This document shows positions 27,201 through 36,027 of a stretch of DNA of 64,000 nucleotides, in pieces. The translations under genes and the position numbers were made by a program. Source of the stretch: Bifidobacterium crudilactis (GTDB lineage: Bacteria; Actinomycetota; Actinomycetes; Actinomycetales; Bifidobacteriaceae); assembly GCF_000738005.1 (NCBI RefSeq), contig NZ_JHAL01000002.1, positions 1,176,634 through 1,240,633 on the forward strand, in the 5' to 3' direction. The number at the start of each line of letters is the position of its first letter. The first letter of the stretch is position 1. The notes under the pieces were generated by a model, which was not told the DNA's origin, did not search any database, and saw only the letters and a program-made list of their open reading frames with translations.

Positions 27201-28733
27201 GGAGTCGTCCATGATGCTCAGCACAAAATGCGGAGAGAAGGACACGGGCTCTTTTCCTGCCTCCCTCAAAGAGATTCGACGCTGTTTGACCGTCTGCAGG
27301 AAGGAGTTCAGCACCATATCCCGCGTGCGGGCGTTGTGCACCACACCGCGGGTGTTGATACGCTGCATTTTCAGGTGAGGTAGAAAACGCCAAGCCGACC
27401 ATACCTGCCGATAATCCTCCTGCGACACCAACGTCACGAAATTCACGTCATGATAAGAATGGAAAAAGGCTATCTGCAGCAACAGGTTGGCTACAGCCGT
27501 TGTCGTGACTTGATCGCTTCCCACCAGACCGAGCGTGGTGTCAGCCAGATCGACGGCGATCGGAGCGTCATGCTGGACGGCGAAGCGAGCAGCGATGTTT
27601 CGCGCACGATTATCGGCATGCGAGTCCAATTCGAGACCGGAATTCGTATTCGTCTGCACGTTCAGCCCGCTTGGCACGTCACCCTGCCCGAAGGAGACCC
27701 TGAGAAAGTCCTTGCTGTTCAGCATCCTCTCATAGGTCCGTATATCATACTGGCGAATCATGGTCTGGATGTGCGCGGGCGACGGATACCTGTAATCGAG
27801 CACAAACCGTTCCCGGTCATGCAGTCGTTGCAATCCCGCGACGGTGCTCAGCAGATACTGATCGTAGTTGCGGCTCATATCCGCGTTGTGGGCACGCGTT
27901 TCCTTCTTGTCGGCAAAATATTGGGTACAGGTGAATACCGCGGTCACGAGACTCACAAAACCCATGCCCATCATCATGAGCGGGTCACGACCGGAGAACA
28001 CGCTCATCGCGACACTTGCCGCGACCATGGCCAACGGCGGAAGAATGCTTTTCAGCAGCCCGTTCCTGTCAAAGGACGTCGCACGGGGCATCGAATTCAC
28101 CGTGATCTTATCTGTTGGCACTTCGAGATTCACCCGCGGAGAGCGCAGATAATCAGGAAAGTCGGACGGCACCACATTATGCTCGTGCTGTTCCAACACC
28201 GTCTGTGCATTGATGTTGAGTGCACCATCGAAGGAAGACAGTCTCCACTGGTCCTCCCTTCGTTCCAGCAGAAAGTCGGGAGTCAACACCCTGGTCCCCA
28301 CGGGGCAATCGGTCAACACCACATGATCCTCGATGCTGTCGTCATTGAGATAGGTGAAACGGCTACCCGCATACACAACGAGAGCACTACCATGCACGAT
28401 GACCTTCGAATCGTCCCCGGTACGAACGTCCGCCTCCGCTTCATTGCCGAAGAGCACGTCATCATCGGGGTTGAAGACCACGTACTGCGTGCTTACTCGC
28501 GCCATATCGGCGATCAGGAGAGCGTGGCCCTCCACATCCACCACTCCTGAGGACACCTGGGTTCCGTCTATCTCCAATCCATCTGCGGTTGCCGAGCATC
28601 TCAATCCGGCGACATCTGCCGAAGGGTGATCACGCGTCAACGCGATTCTGCGAAGCGTGCTCTCAAGAAGGAACACGGCGAACAGGAGCTTTCCCGACTG
28701 CACCCTGTTATCGATACGCTTAGCCGATGCCAT
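24219..28733 (-). CDS. essC: Type VII secretion ATPase EssC
   Basis: This 1504-residue FtsK/SpoIIIE-type motor is close to the length of staphylococcal EssC. Order: an N-terminal FHA-like region (about residues 1-215), two membrane helices (about 230-270), a linker ATPase-like domain, then D1 with Walker A GTTGSGKSE near 665 and Walker B VFLICDEFAEL near 790, D2 with Walker A GASGYGKTM near 1028 and VVVDGYDAL as Walker B, and a degenerate D3 without a P-loop. It powers export of WXG100 proteins and their effectors at the inner membrane. ATG at 28733 has AAAGG 8 bp upstream; a GTG at 28772 overlapping the essB stop is the alternative. Gene order essB-essC matches Firmicutes T7SSb. Confidence 0.95.
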   Translation of the reverse strand: MASAKRIDNRVQSGKLLFAVFLLESTLRRIALTRDHPSADVAGLRCSATADGLEIDGTQVSSGVVDVEGHALLIADMARVSTQYVVFNPDDDVLFGNEAEADVRTGDDSKVIVHGSALVVYAGSRFTYLNDDSIEDHVVLTDCPVGTRVLTPDFLLERREDQWRLSSFDGALNINAQTVLEQHEHNVVPSDFPDYLRSPRVNLEVPTDKITVNSMPRATSFDRNGLLKSILPPLAMVAASVAMSVFSGRDPLMMMGMGFVSLVTAVFTCTQYFADKKETRAHNADMSRNYDQYLLSTVAGLQRLHDRERFVLDYRYPSPAHIQTMIRQYDIRTYERMLNSKDFLRVSFGQGDVPSGLNVQTNTNSGLELDSHADNRARNIAARFAVQHDAPIAVDLADTTLGLVGSDQVTTTAVANLLLQIAFFHSYHDVNFVTLVSQEDYRQVWSAWRFLPHLKMQRINTRGVVHNARTRDMVLNSFLQTVKQRRISLREAGKEPVSFSPHFVLSIMDDSYLAGHGLNEFLAEDMSSLGVSVIWCKEDKGLLPETVDTLVEYTNQGAGHVVNDHGQYVNIAFRPYEPLEQVESSVRRLSNLHHREVEKNAIPTVVDFMGLYKARTVEDLHVLQRWQGANTAQSLAVPLGMRGKDDIEELNLHERAHGPHGLIAGTTGSGKSEILQSYILSLAVNFAPEDVGFLTIDFKGGGMANLFRDLPHLMGAITNLDGAGTVRALASIDAELKKRQRLFTRYHVNSINGYTTLYKLGQTVKADPEHVHDEESRYPVEPLPHVFLICDEFAELKSNQPEFIDALVSTARIGRSLGVHLILATQKPSGVVTDQIWSNSRFKIALKVADTSDSNEIIKTPDAASISEPGRAYLQVGNNEIYELFQSAWSGATYEPNKSEARLADERVYRINELGQYELMSQDLSQDGRDQRVSDEPEAAPEPTTQLDAVVTYLAQVAQRQHATIPARPWLPALSQHYVLPGTGADVGEHGTLPSLSTPIGILDIPWKQQQHPFMFDVDHQSHTAVFGASGYGKTMLVTTLLLGLSQRYTPDELRLMLFDFSHNGLLPLQGLPHTADRIGLDEVEKLRKALHRVRETIENRNAIFKKQGAASLEQYEQRTGTRMPRLIVVVDGYDALGQDTLHDDIDGLLTSVLREGAAVGMYLIVTANRVNAIRSSLLANIPTRIALYLNDEYDVQALFGRSRQMQADIPGRAQMLVDGTPTLMQCYLPIDAENDTLMLSQLELEVEHIDQEWSGARPEAIPMVPEQLGVELFNRRDDVSAMRAAGGIPLGLAYGDAKVRGIEMHGDAPLTLMAYADEDQLALWQRIVESALAASGEKVEVVDLQEQFAQDKGSARADVQGFTMHTSVDDVQDILMLLSTYEMLAAEKRTGDPMTLVIADLASFVSASGLNADDVTGNIRLWHRAGLHLMVFSPHSYIAKSYDPMAKAIRAIKWEGVVSARVYDSALLQASGAYAEPVLAGNESYAAYKGGVAFTKIRLPQDD

Positions 28734-28768
28734 AGCAACTACCTTTCTCACCGCTCCACGGCAAGCTG

Positions 28769-29920
28769 TCACTGAGCCGATGAATCCTTGGACCCACTCA
28801 CCTTGGCGGTGAGATCGTTGATCTTCTTCTCCAGATCGCTCAAGGTTTTCTGTTTGGTGGCGCCATCCATGCTGCCGTCAAGCTTGGCCACCTGATACTG
28901 GTTGATATAGGCGAGAAGCGTGAGCTGGTCATCACCAAGATTCTGCGCCAGATTCAGCGCATGGGCAAAGTCGCCACGACCCGTATACACCCAGTAATTC
29001 AAGGTATTGTCGTCGGTTTTCGGAGATAGTGTGTGGAGCAGCGTCTGCTTCTGCGTCATGGTGAGATCGGCGAGATTGATCGCACTCGCCGCTAGTATGT
29101 ACCGTGCCGATTTGGGAAGTTGCGAAGGTGCATACCCTTGAAGGTCATGCTGGGTTTGATCGTAACTCTGGTTCAGAAAATCCTCGTGTGCGCTGATTAC
29201 CGCCTCCTGAAGTGGGATGGTGGTGCTGTATGCCCGGAACGTACACCATCCGAAAACCAATGAAAGAAGCACGGCAACCACGGACACCGCCACCGTGGCA
29301 ATCATCGCTTTCTTATTCACCAAACTCTTCGAGGACCGCTGATCGCGTATTGCTTCTACGAGGCGTGCATCTATGAAATCGCGCAACTCTGCAAGCGATG
29401 TACACTCCAGTACCTTCGAGGACAAATCATCCTGCACCGCCCCTGCCGCAACGGTCAGCTCGCTGAATACGGTGTCGGGATGAAACACACTCAGGACCAA
29501 GGCTTTCACCTGGCTCAAATATTGGTCATCGGTGCATGTCTGAGGTGTCACCAGATGCAACAGGCCGTGATAGGCGAGGATCGCGCTGCCACCAACGATG
29601 TATATGTTCTGTGGATGGAGAAAAGCCAAGACGAATTTATGCTCCGCGTTGGCCGCGCAGGAAAGCACCTGCTGGGCCAGTTGAAGTCGCTGCACCGGGG
29701 TCGATGCCTGATGCGCCGCCTGCGTCAGGCTGATGGACTCCGGTGGGACGGCGCAGGTGACTCGCGCGGCGAACTCGTGGTCGTCGCCGAGTTCCATGTT
29801 CATGTATTGCGTGATGGTATCAAGGGAGTGCACATCGAATTGCGCGCTCGTCAAGCGTACGACGATCGTGTCCGCATCACGTTCGAGATCGACGGTGTCG
29901 GCACCATTCGAGATTTTCAT
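28769..29920 (-). CDS. essB: Type VII secretion protein EssB
   Basis: A 383-residue single-pass membrane protein of the EssB/YukC family. An N-terminal cytoplasmic pseudokinase-like domain (about residues 1-205) is followed by one transmembrane helix (about 207-232, MIATVAVSVVAVLLSLVFGW) and an all-helical extracytoplasmic domain ending in a charged, Lys/Asp-rich tail. EssB is a core component of the T7SSb export complex, between EsaA and EssC. Its ATG overlaps the esaB stop by 4 bp (ATGA), so the genes are translationally coupled. Identification rests on size, architecture and position; sequence conservation in this family is low. Confidence 0.85.
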   Translation of the reverse strand: MKISNGADTVDLERDADTIVVRLTSAQFDVHSLDTITQYMNMELGDDHEFAARVTCAVPPESISLTQAAHQASTPVQRLQLAQQVLSCAANAEHKFVLAFLHPQNIYIVGGSAILAYHGLLHLVTPQTCTDDQYLSQVKALVLSVFHPDTVFSELTVAAGAVQDDLSSKVLECTSLAELRDFIDARLVEAIRDQRSSKSLVNKKAMIATVAVSVVAVLLSLVFGWCTFRAYSTTIPLQEAVISAHEDFLNQSYDQTQHDLQGYAPSQLPKSARYILAASAINLADLTMTQKQTLLHTLSPKTDDNTLNYWVYTGRGDFAHALNLAQNLGDDQLTLLAYINQYQVAKLDGSMDGATKQKTLSDLEKKINDLTAKVSGSKDSSAQ

Positions 29921-30186
29921 TGCTTCCTCTCCTGCATATTTGGCTCGACAACGAACATATCGCCATCGGCAACCGCAAAATCACTGACCCAATCACTGGA
30001 TTCCAAGGAAAAATCCTTCTGCTCTATCTTGAGTTCCCACGGCGAAGGCACCACCACGCCCTCTTCACGCAGGCTCTGCACAATAAGCGTTCCGAGACGC
30101 CCGAAAGTAACTTCTCGAGGAACCCGCATGTCGAATTGTTCATCTTGCACCTCAACGGATATGTCGATGTGGCTTGTATCACTCAT
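29917..30186 (-). CDS. esaB: Type VII secretion protein EsaB (YukD-like, ubiquitin fold)
   Basis: An 89-residue protein with the YukD/EsaB pattern: two N-terminal beta strands (IDISVEVQDEQFDMRVP), a helix (FGRLGTLIVQSL), then strands ending in DGDMFVVEP. This small cytoplasmic ubiquitin-like protein is a conserved part of T7SSb. The gene overlaps essB by 4 bp and essA by 8 bp, which places it firmly in one operon. The C-terminus lacks a ubiquitin-type Gly-Gly, as is usual for this family. Confidence 0.82.
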   Translation of the reverse strand: MSDTSHIDISVEVQDEQFDMRVPREVTFGRLGTLIVQSLREEGVVVPSPWELKIEQKDFSLESSDWVSDFAVADGDMFVVEPNMQERKQ

Positions 30187-30757
30187 AGCGTCTCCTCGCT
30201 CGTCGCCGACCCAGATATCCGCCCACCATCAGTGCTCCCGCAGCCAACCCGAGACCCGACAGGGCAAATACCCAGACTCCGGAACCTGAATCCTGCCGCA
30301 CAGATATGGAGTGCGATGCAGCAGCATCCGACTGCTCATAATCGCGAAACAGACTTTGGCGAACCTGATCGAGAGCAGACTCATCCGTCGGACGGCTCGC
30401 CGTGGTCGAGAATTGAATGGTGTGCCTGAATGTTTGCGCTTGAAGCCCTTCGTGCCGTTGACGTGCGGCGAGGTCATTCAACTCGGGCGAGAAGAGGAGG
30501 ACTGTAATCGGGAAGCTTCTGTCTCCTCCGACGTTGAGTTGCGCATTCTGCAATGCGTTGGTGTTCAGCGACAGACCACCGTCACCGGCACCATCAGGAG
30601 TCGGTTGATTTTCCGTGCCGGAAGTCGTTGCGAACGCGACCGGCCCGATCACACTCGACACCACGACGAATGCCAGGGCGGAAAAGGCGGCGGCCAAGCA
30701 ACGCTTGCCACACAACAGACAGTTGACCTTGCTGATAAGAAGCCTCCCCCACCCCAT
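30179..30757 (-). CDS. essA: Type VII secretion protein EssA-like
   Basis: A 192-residue protein with a Sec-type N-terminal hydrophobic segment ending in IGPVAFA (likely cleavage near residue 44), an extracytoplasmic region of about 110 residues, and one C-terminal membrane helix (about 162-181, WVFALSGLGLAAGALMVGGY) followed by an Arg-rich tail. That layout, and its place as the first gene of the essA-esaB-essB-essC order, fit EssA; the sequence alone is too divergent for certainty. It is divergent from esaA across a 164-bp gap. The start is not backed by a good ribosome site, and the first residues may be shorter. Confidence 0.72.
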   Translation of the reverse strand: MGWGRLLISKVNCLLCGKRCLAAAFSALAFVVVSSVIGPVAFATTSGTENQPTPDGAGDGGLSLNTNALQNAQLNVGGDRSFPITVLLFSPELNDLAARQRHEGLQAQTFRHTIQFSTTASRPTDESALDQVRQSLFRDYEQSDAAASHSISVRQDSGSGVWVFALSGLGLAAGALMVGGYLGRRRARRRYE

Positions 30758-30859
30758 GCAACACGCCCAACAATACCGCGCTCAACCGAATCTCTCCAAA
30801 CGCAATCTGCACTTACTTTTCAACACCGTCAGCAGGCGCACGAGCGCCCCGAATGATGC

Positions 30860-30872
30860 AATGCGTCGCATT
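30860..30872. promoter_or_regulatory. Palindrome in the divergent essA-esaA promoter region
   Basis: AATGCG-T-CGCATT, a perfect 6+1+6 palindrome, lies in the 164-bp gap (30758-30921) between the divergent essA and esaA genes. It is a candidate operator that could control both arms of the secretion locus. No known regulator can be named from it. Confidence 0.4.
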
Positions 30873-30921
30873 CAAGCGATAGGTTAGTGACAGAAGGGTT
30901 TAAGCCAGGCGGGGGAATCAC

Positions 30922-33900
30922 ATGAAATTTGGCAACAACACCAGTAATCGTATTTCAGGCCTCGGCAACGGCCCCTCCAAGAAACCGCACATTCGTCTAC
31001 CTCTCGCAGGAACCGTTCTCCTGGTTCTCGCCATCGGGCTGCTTGCTGCGATGACGCTGACGGGCAGCAATGGGAACGGGCAAACATACAACCACCCGAC
31101 CATCGCCTTGGTCAATGAAGACACCGGGGGAAAATTCAATAACGCCACATATGACTTCGGTGAGCAGTTCGCGCACGTCGTGCAGGATGACAGCACCTAC
31201 CAGTGGCAGATGGTCTCCCGCAACGTTGCGGATAAGGCATTCGCCGACGGCAGCATACAAGGCGTCGTATATCTGCCCCAATCGTTCTCACACGATATTC
31301 TCACGCTGCAGGATCTCAATCCCACCAAATCACGTGTCGACTACAAGGTCTCAGCCGATCAGTCGGTCTCGTCTCGCAACACCGTACAGTCCAAACTCAA
31401 CAACACCTTGCGCGACTTCAACACTCGTGTGGTGCGTATGTACTATGCAAGCGTCGCCGGGAGCGTGGCCGACGCACAGACCAATATGACCACCGTGGTG
31501 AACGACCAGCATGCTTTGACCGACACCATGAAGAATGACATCAGCACGCCGCTATCCACCACCGTCAAGGCATATCAAGGCGCCTCCATCCAAACCACCG
31601 GATTGCGGGACATGAACAGGTCCTGGATCAATCAGCAGAACGGCTTCACACAGGCGACCACGCAGACGCTTCAAAGCTCCGCCAGCACAATGTCAGCCGA
31701 GCTCCCCCAGGTGACCTCTTTCTTCGACACATGGAACGCATCACAGGCATTACTGAACTCTACGAATCTTTCCAACGCAAACACAGCCCTCTCCCAACAG
31801 CACTCAGCAGATGGGGAGTTCTACGAGAACGCCTTCAATGCATCCACGCAGAATCTGCTTGCGGGGAACCAACAGTGGTCGGGTTTCAGCAACGACAACG
31901 ACCCGAACTCACTGACGTCGATCACCAATGCCTACAACACGGCAATCCACACCACCACCGAGAGGCTACAGCAGCAATCATGCACCCTGGAATCCTCGGA
32001 TGGATGCGCGAATACCACTGATTCCGGCATGATTCCAAATCTGCGGGCATTGGAGCAGCAGATTCTCCACGAATACTTCTATCCAGAGACCCCAGCCGAT
32101 CAACTCCCCCTCATCAACAGCCAGAGCGAACTCGACGACCTTGCCAACACACGACAATCAGATTCCACAACGCCATCGCAGACCAACCAGAAGGCGCGAA
32201 GCGCATTAGCCGCAAAACTGACCCACTCGCTCAACACTCATGACAACACCGTCAACACCACCTATGTGAACAATCTTGAGCAATCCGTGTGCTCGACACT
32301 CGGTTCATCGGACGATGTCACCGTACGACAGCAGGCGCACGAGCTCTTCGCCGGTCTCAACGGTTCAAGTCTCAGTCAGGACAAAATCGATCGATACAAC
32401 GACGAGCTCTCACTACTTCTGCGTTACCGTAGCTCGCAGCGAATCTGCGCGGATTCACCTGCAACCGACCTGCCGAAACTCATCCCCGCGACCACGAACA
32501 ACACCGGCGAAGCACGGCAGATCTCGAAACATGTGGATGTCACCGTGCCGGCGAACAGCACCACCACCATCACGGTCGACAACCCGTCATCAACCGTGAT
32601 CCAGGTGATCGGTCCACAATCAGCGGCGGACCTGGGATGCTCCATGACCTGCGACAATCTTCAATTCACACCGGCGAACGCTCAAGCATCAACCCAGACG
32701 GCACTCACCATCGTCAATACAGGTGAAAGCAACACAGGCAACACCCCCAATCAGATATCGGCAAATGGCAGCGATACGCTGAAGCTCAGCCTCAATTACA
32801 CCATCACCGTTCCAGCAGATGCACCGCAGAGCGTCCTGACCTTCACCCAGAACAACCGCACGCCAACCACACAACAGCAACCGATGCAAAGCTATGTGAT
32901 CATCGAGCCCACCACAGCGGCAAAGGAAACGAATGTCTGGGATAGCAGCAACTTCGCTCCTGTCACGCAACTGCTCAGCAATCTCGACACCGCGACCAGC
33001 CTGACACGGGTGCTCTATGCGGCACCCGGCGACACCGCGACGGACTTCACCAACACTCCAAGTCAGGCATGCACCACCGGTGGTACCGTCAATCAGTTCA
33101 ACGACCACTCATGCAAGTCGATATACAACCTCTACAACACCGTCGACGGATTCAGCCTGAGTGCGCAGCTCGGTCAGCAGGACGTGGACAGCTACCAACA
33201 GCTCGGTGCGTCCACCCTCTCCAGCATCTTCACCACACTGAATCAGGCAACGCAGGCTCAAGACACACTGCGCAATGCCGTCACCACGCTCAACACGACG
33301 ATTAGCGACACCGACGGCACACAGAGCAAACTCGACGACTGGTACCAGAAAGCGCTTCAATACATTTCCGACAGCGACTCAGCATGGAAGCAGCAGCAAT
33401 CCGCGCAGAACGTAGCCAGCTCACAGATATGGAACAATCAGCAGCCCGGAAAAGCCGAAATCTACTACGACGACACCAATACCAGCGACCTGTACAACAC
33501 CATCAGCCAACTCATCGACAGCTCGTCGCAAAGCGCTTCTCAAACCGCTGCGAATGCACAGCTCATCACCGACAACTCAGCTGATTTCGACAGTCTTGTG
33601 AAAACCATCAACGACACCACCACCGCGACCAGCACGATTCAAACCACGACGAACAAAACCCTCGATCAGGCAACCAAGTCCCTCAACCAGACAACGGACT
33701 ATTCCAACAACTTCTCACGGATACTCGCGAATACGAGGAATCCTGCAACCGACAAAAACGCCATATACGACTTCCTCACCAACCCGCTCGCCATCAATAA
33801 CCAAAGCAGCGGGCAGCATGACTCCTGGCTTTCGATCGACTGGCGTTGGCCGCTCATCCTGGTCATCGGCATGTTGATCGGAGCACTTGGACTCTGGAGC

Positions 33901-33942
33901 ATCAACGCGCTCAAAAGGAACAAACAGGACCGTCGGCATTAG
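30922..33942 (+). CDS. esaA: Type VII secretion protein EsaA (short C-terminal membrane region)
   Basis: A 1006-residue protein with one N-terminal membrane helix (about residues 24-46), a very large Ser/Thr/Asn/Gln-rich extracytoplasmic region, and one membrane helix at the C-terminus (WPLILVIGMLIGALGLW). After the first helix the HPTIALVNEDTGGKFNN segment is the YhgE/Pip/EsaA N-terminal signature. In Firmicutes EsaA (YueB) spans the wall as a dimer and serves as the surface end of the T7SSb machine; there the C-terminus normally has several helices, whereas only one is visible here. GGGGGA lies 5 bp before the ATG. It is transcribed away from essA. Confidence 0.85.
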   Translation: MKFGNNTSNRISGLGNGPSKKPHIRLPLAGTVLLVLAIGLLAAMTLTGSNGNGQTYNHPTIALVNEDTGGKFNNATYDFGEQFAHVVQDDSTYQWQMVSRNVADKAFADGSIQGVVYLPQSFSHDILTLQDLNPTKSRVDYKVSADQSVSSRNTVQSKLNNTLRDFNTRVVRMYYASVAGSVADAQTNMTTVVNDQHALTDTMKNDISTPLSTTVKAYQGASIQTTGLRDMNRSWINQQNGFTQATTQTLQSSASTMSAELPQVTSFFDTWNASQALLNSTNLSNANTALSQQHSADGEFYENAFNASTQNLLAGNQQWSGFSNDNDPNSLTSITNAYNTAIHTTTERLQQQSCTLESSDGCANTTDSGMIPNLRALEQQILHEYFYPETPADQLPLINSQSELDDLANTRQSDSTTPSQTNQKARSALAAKLTHSLNTHDNTVNTTYVNNLEQSVCSTLGSSDDVTVRQQAHELFAGLNGSSLSQDKIDRYNDELSLLLRYRSSQRICADSPATDLPKLIPATTNNTGEARQISKHVDVTVPANSTTTITVDNPSSTVIQVIGPQSAADLGCSMTCDNLQFTPANAQASTQTALTIVNTGESNTGNTPNQISANGSDTLKLSLNYTITVPADAPQSVLTFTQNNRTPTTQQQPMQSYVIIEPTTAAKETNVWDSSNFAPVTQLLSNLDTATSLTRVLYAAPGDTATDFTNTPSQACTTGGTVNQFNDHSCKSIYNLYNTVDGFSLSAQLGQQDVDSYQQLGASTLSSIFTTLNQATQAQDTLRNAVTTLNTTISDTDGTQSKLDDWYQKALQYISDSDSAWKQQQSAQNVASSQIWNNQQPGKAEIYYDDTNTSDLYNTISQLIDSSSQSASQTAANAQLITDNSADFDSLVKTINDTTTATSTIQTTTNKTLDQATKSLNQTTDYSNNFSRILANTRNPATDKNAIYDFLTNPLAINNQSSGQHDSWLSIDWRWPLILVIGMLIGALGLWSINALKRNKQDRRH

Positions 33943-34227
33943 GCGATGCTGCGCAAGCAAACCGGAGTGGACCTAGCACCGCAGGACGCGACACCGTCAG
34001 GCCCACTGCCTGAGAGGGAACAGTAGCGGACCGGCAATCCCGGTCGAGCGCACCGCAACGCACTATATCGAAGCGCAGGTGCCGGTCGGCCACTGTCTGT
34101 TCCTACATCACCAAGCTCGCATCCATGTGCATCGTGTGATTAGCACGGTGCCATTCACCGTGGAATTGACACTGTGCCATTCATACAGGGCCATTCATAC
34201 AGGGCCATCACCACATATTCGCTGCGC
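33943..34227. other. Intergenic stretch with 14-bp tandem repeat
   Basis: No gene is seen. Two and a half tandem copies of a 14-bp unit (GCCATTCATACAGG) occupy 34176-34208, and a short hairpin (TCAGGC, 5-base loop) lies at 33998-34014. The latter may be the end signal of esaA. The region separates the convergent esaA and zinc-binding genes. Confidence 0.5.
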
Positions 34228-35916
34228 TCAGTGGGCCAGCATCTCCTCCACCACTTGTTCAGTGTTCAGACTGGCGGGATAGAAGGTGGGCCAGTTATCC
34301 ATCTCCTTGATGGCCTGTTCCTGACTGTCGTCCATGAAAATGTGGAAATGCGCTGATTTCTCGGCACTGATTCCATGATCCGAGAACTGCACGGCTTTCG
34401 GAGCCCCCTTGGGAAGGTCTCCGCTTGCCGTGAAGAGATAGCGGACGCCTCTGTTGCCCTTGGTGTAGTCGAGTATACGATAGCCGGAATATTCGTAGGT
34501 CGCGGTCACACTCGCGCTGCCACGAACGAAGGTGATGCTGTCGCCGGTGATGGTAATGCTTTCCACATCGCTTGCATATCCCTTGTCGTAATACCTGGTG
34601 TACTCGTCGACGGTCATATCTCCTGTTTTGGCCTTGGCCTCCATCACAGGCTTCAGGCTGCCATTCTTGAGCAGTGGGTACACCGACTGCCATTCGTTGG
34701 CGTAATCGGCAAGCGAGCGGTCCTTCACCTCCTGCGTGAGGAACCATCCGTTGTATACATCGTTCGCCAGCACCTGATGAGTGATTGTGGTCAGCCAAGC
34801 CAGCAGCGTGTCGTGCCGTTCCGGAAGTTGCTCTGTGACGGAGATGATCGTCTTGTCGCTGTTCTTGGCCGCATCGTCGAGTTTCTCGGCGAACCCGCTC
34901 ATCGCCTGGGGGTTGACGATCAGCAGATCGGTGGTGTCCGATGACACCTGCGCCATAGCCTCGTTCAAATCGGCCGCAGTGGGTTCAGCCTCGCTGTTCA
35001 TCGACTTCGTGTAGGCAGCCGGCGTATTGTCCACAGCCCCGACGTATTCCAGCAGGTAGCTGATGATCGACTCTGTGGCGACGTAGCGTCGCTGGATTCC
35101 TTCACTACGCGCCTTGTTCACCAATGCCACGAACTCAGCATAGTCGGCATTCCACGTGTTCGCGTGCCGTTGCACTGTGGCGGCGGTATCGCTCTCCTTC
35201 CCTGCCGTAGCCTGATAAGCGTCGACGATGCTCCCGGAAGCTTTCAGCACCGCCTCAGGACTGAACCAGAGATGCGGATTGGTGGAACCGTGATGATGAT
35301 GCCCGTTCTCTTCGTGCTCCTCGTGCTCGTGTTCCTCGGTGACGGTGATGCCCATGAGATCACCGATGTTGATGATGGTCTGTTTTTTGCCGAACTGTGT
35401 GTTCGCCGCCCATCCGTCGTAGCCGGCGCCGTTGACGATGACGATATCCGCCGCCAGCAACTTGGCCATGTCAGCTGCGGTCGCCTCATAACCATGCGGG
35501 TCCGCGGAAGTGCTGTTGATGAGCGATGTCACCTCGACACAACTGCCGCCCAGCTCTTTGGCCAGTGAACCCCATTGATTCACGGATGCCACGACGCTGA
35601 TTGTCGTGCTGCAGGTGTCAGTGGCGTCTTTCGCCTGCGAGACGCCTCCTGAGGTACCAGCGCCCCCGGAGGGAGCCTTGAACAAGCCGAAACCTGCGAT
35701 GACGAGCGCCATGGCAAGCAGCCCCGCACCGAAGGAGACGAGGATGGGGAACCATTTGCGAAGGACGGTGACGCTCCTTGTCTTTTCCGAGCCGGATGGC
35801 GACTCGGGAACGGTGAATCCGGCAGGAGTCATGTCTGGGCCATTCCCCGGAGGAGTCGAGGACGGATTGGGAGAAGGGTCGGTGGACGGGCTGAGATTCG
35901 GGTCAGTCACGTTCAT
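34228..35916 (-). CDS. Zinc-binding protein, ZnuA/AdcA domain fused to ZinT domain
   Basis: A 562-residue fusion like streptococcal AdcA. After a Pro/Ser-rich N-terminal segment and one membrane helix (about residues 52-80) comes a periplasmic-binding ZnuA domain with a His-rich loop (EEHEHEEHEENGHHHHG) and NPHLWFS. From about residue 440 onward is a ZinT (YodA) domain with HFHIF and MDNWPTFYP motifs and a final His. It would capture zinc at the cell surface for an ABC importer, but no permease or ATPase gene is adjacent. The membrane anchor preceded by ~50 cytoplasmic residues replaces the usual lipoprotein signal. ATG 35916 is favoured over 35994; neither has a strong ribosome site. A Zur-like box lies at 36028. 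Confidence 0.88.
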   Translation of the reverse strand: MNVTDPNLSPSTDPSPNPSSTPPGNGPDMTPAGFTVPESPSGSEKTRSVTVLRKWFPILVSFGAGLLAMALVIAGFGLFKAPSGGAGTSGGVSQAKDATDTCSTTISVVASVNQWGSLAKELGGSCVEVTSLINSTSADPHGYEATAADMAKLLAADIVIVNGAGYDGWAANTQFGKKQTIINIGDLMGITVTEEHEHEEHEENGHHHHGSTNPHLWFSPEAVLKASGSIVDAYQATAGKESDTAATVQRHANTWNADYAEFVALVNKARSEGIQRRYVATESIISYLLEYVGAVDNTPAAYTKSMNSEAEPTAADLNEAMAQVSSDTTDLLIVNPQAMSGFAEKLDDAAKNSDKTIISVTEQLPERHDTLLAWLTTITHQVLANDVYNGWFLTQEVKDRSLADYANEWQSVYPLLKNGSLKPVMEAKAKTGDMTVDEYTRYYDKGYASDVESITITGDSITFVRGSASVTATYEYSGYRILDYTKGNRGVRYLFTASGDLPKGAPKAVQFSDHGISAEKSAHFHIFMDDSQEQAIKEMDNWPTFYPASLNTEQVVEEMLAH

Positions 35917-36027
35917 ACTCGTTTCTATATAGTGGTATTCGTTGTACCAACCGGTTGCGGCGCTGACGTTGTGCCTGCTTGCTGCGATTGGCATGTCATC
36001 AGGAAGACCGATGATTCAATCACTATA

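Noticed and set aside
27450..28550. 366-codon plus-strand frame opposite essC
   Set aside because: The His/Gly/Arg-rich product has no domain pattern; it is a reverse-complement shadow of the essC N-terminal part.
34176..34208. Tandem repeats considered as a CRISPR array
   Set aside because: The 14-bp units abut with no spacers and there are no cas genes.
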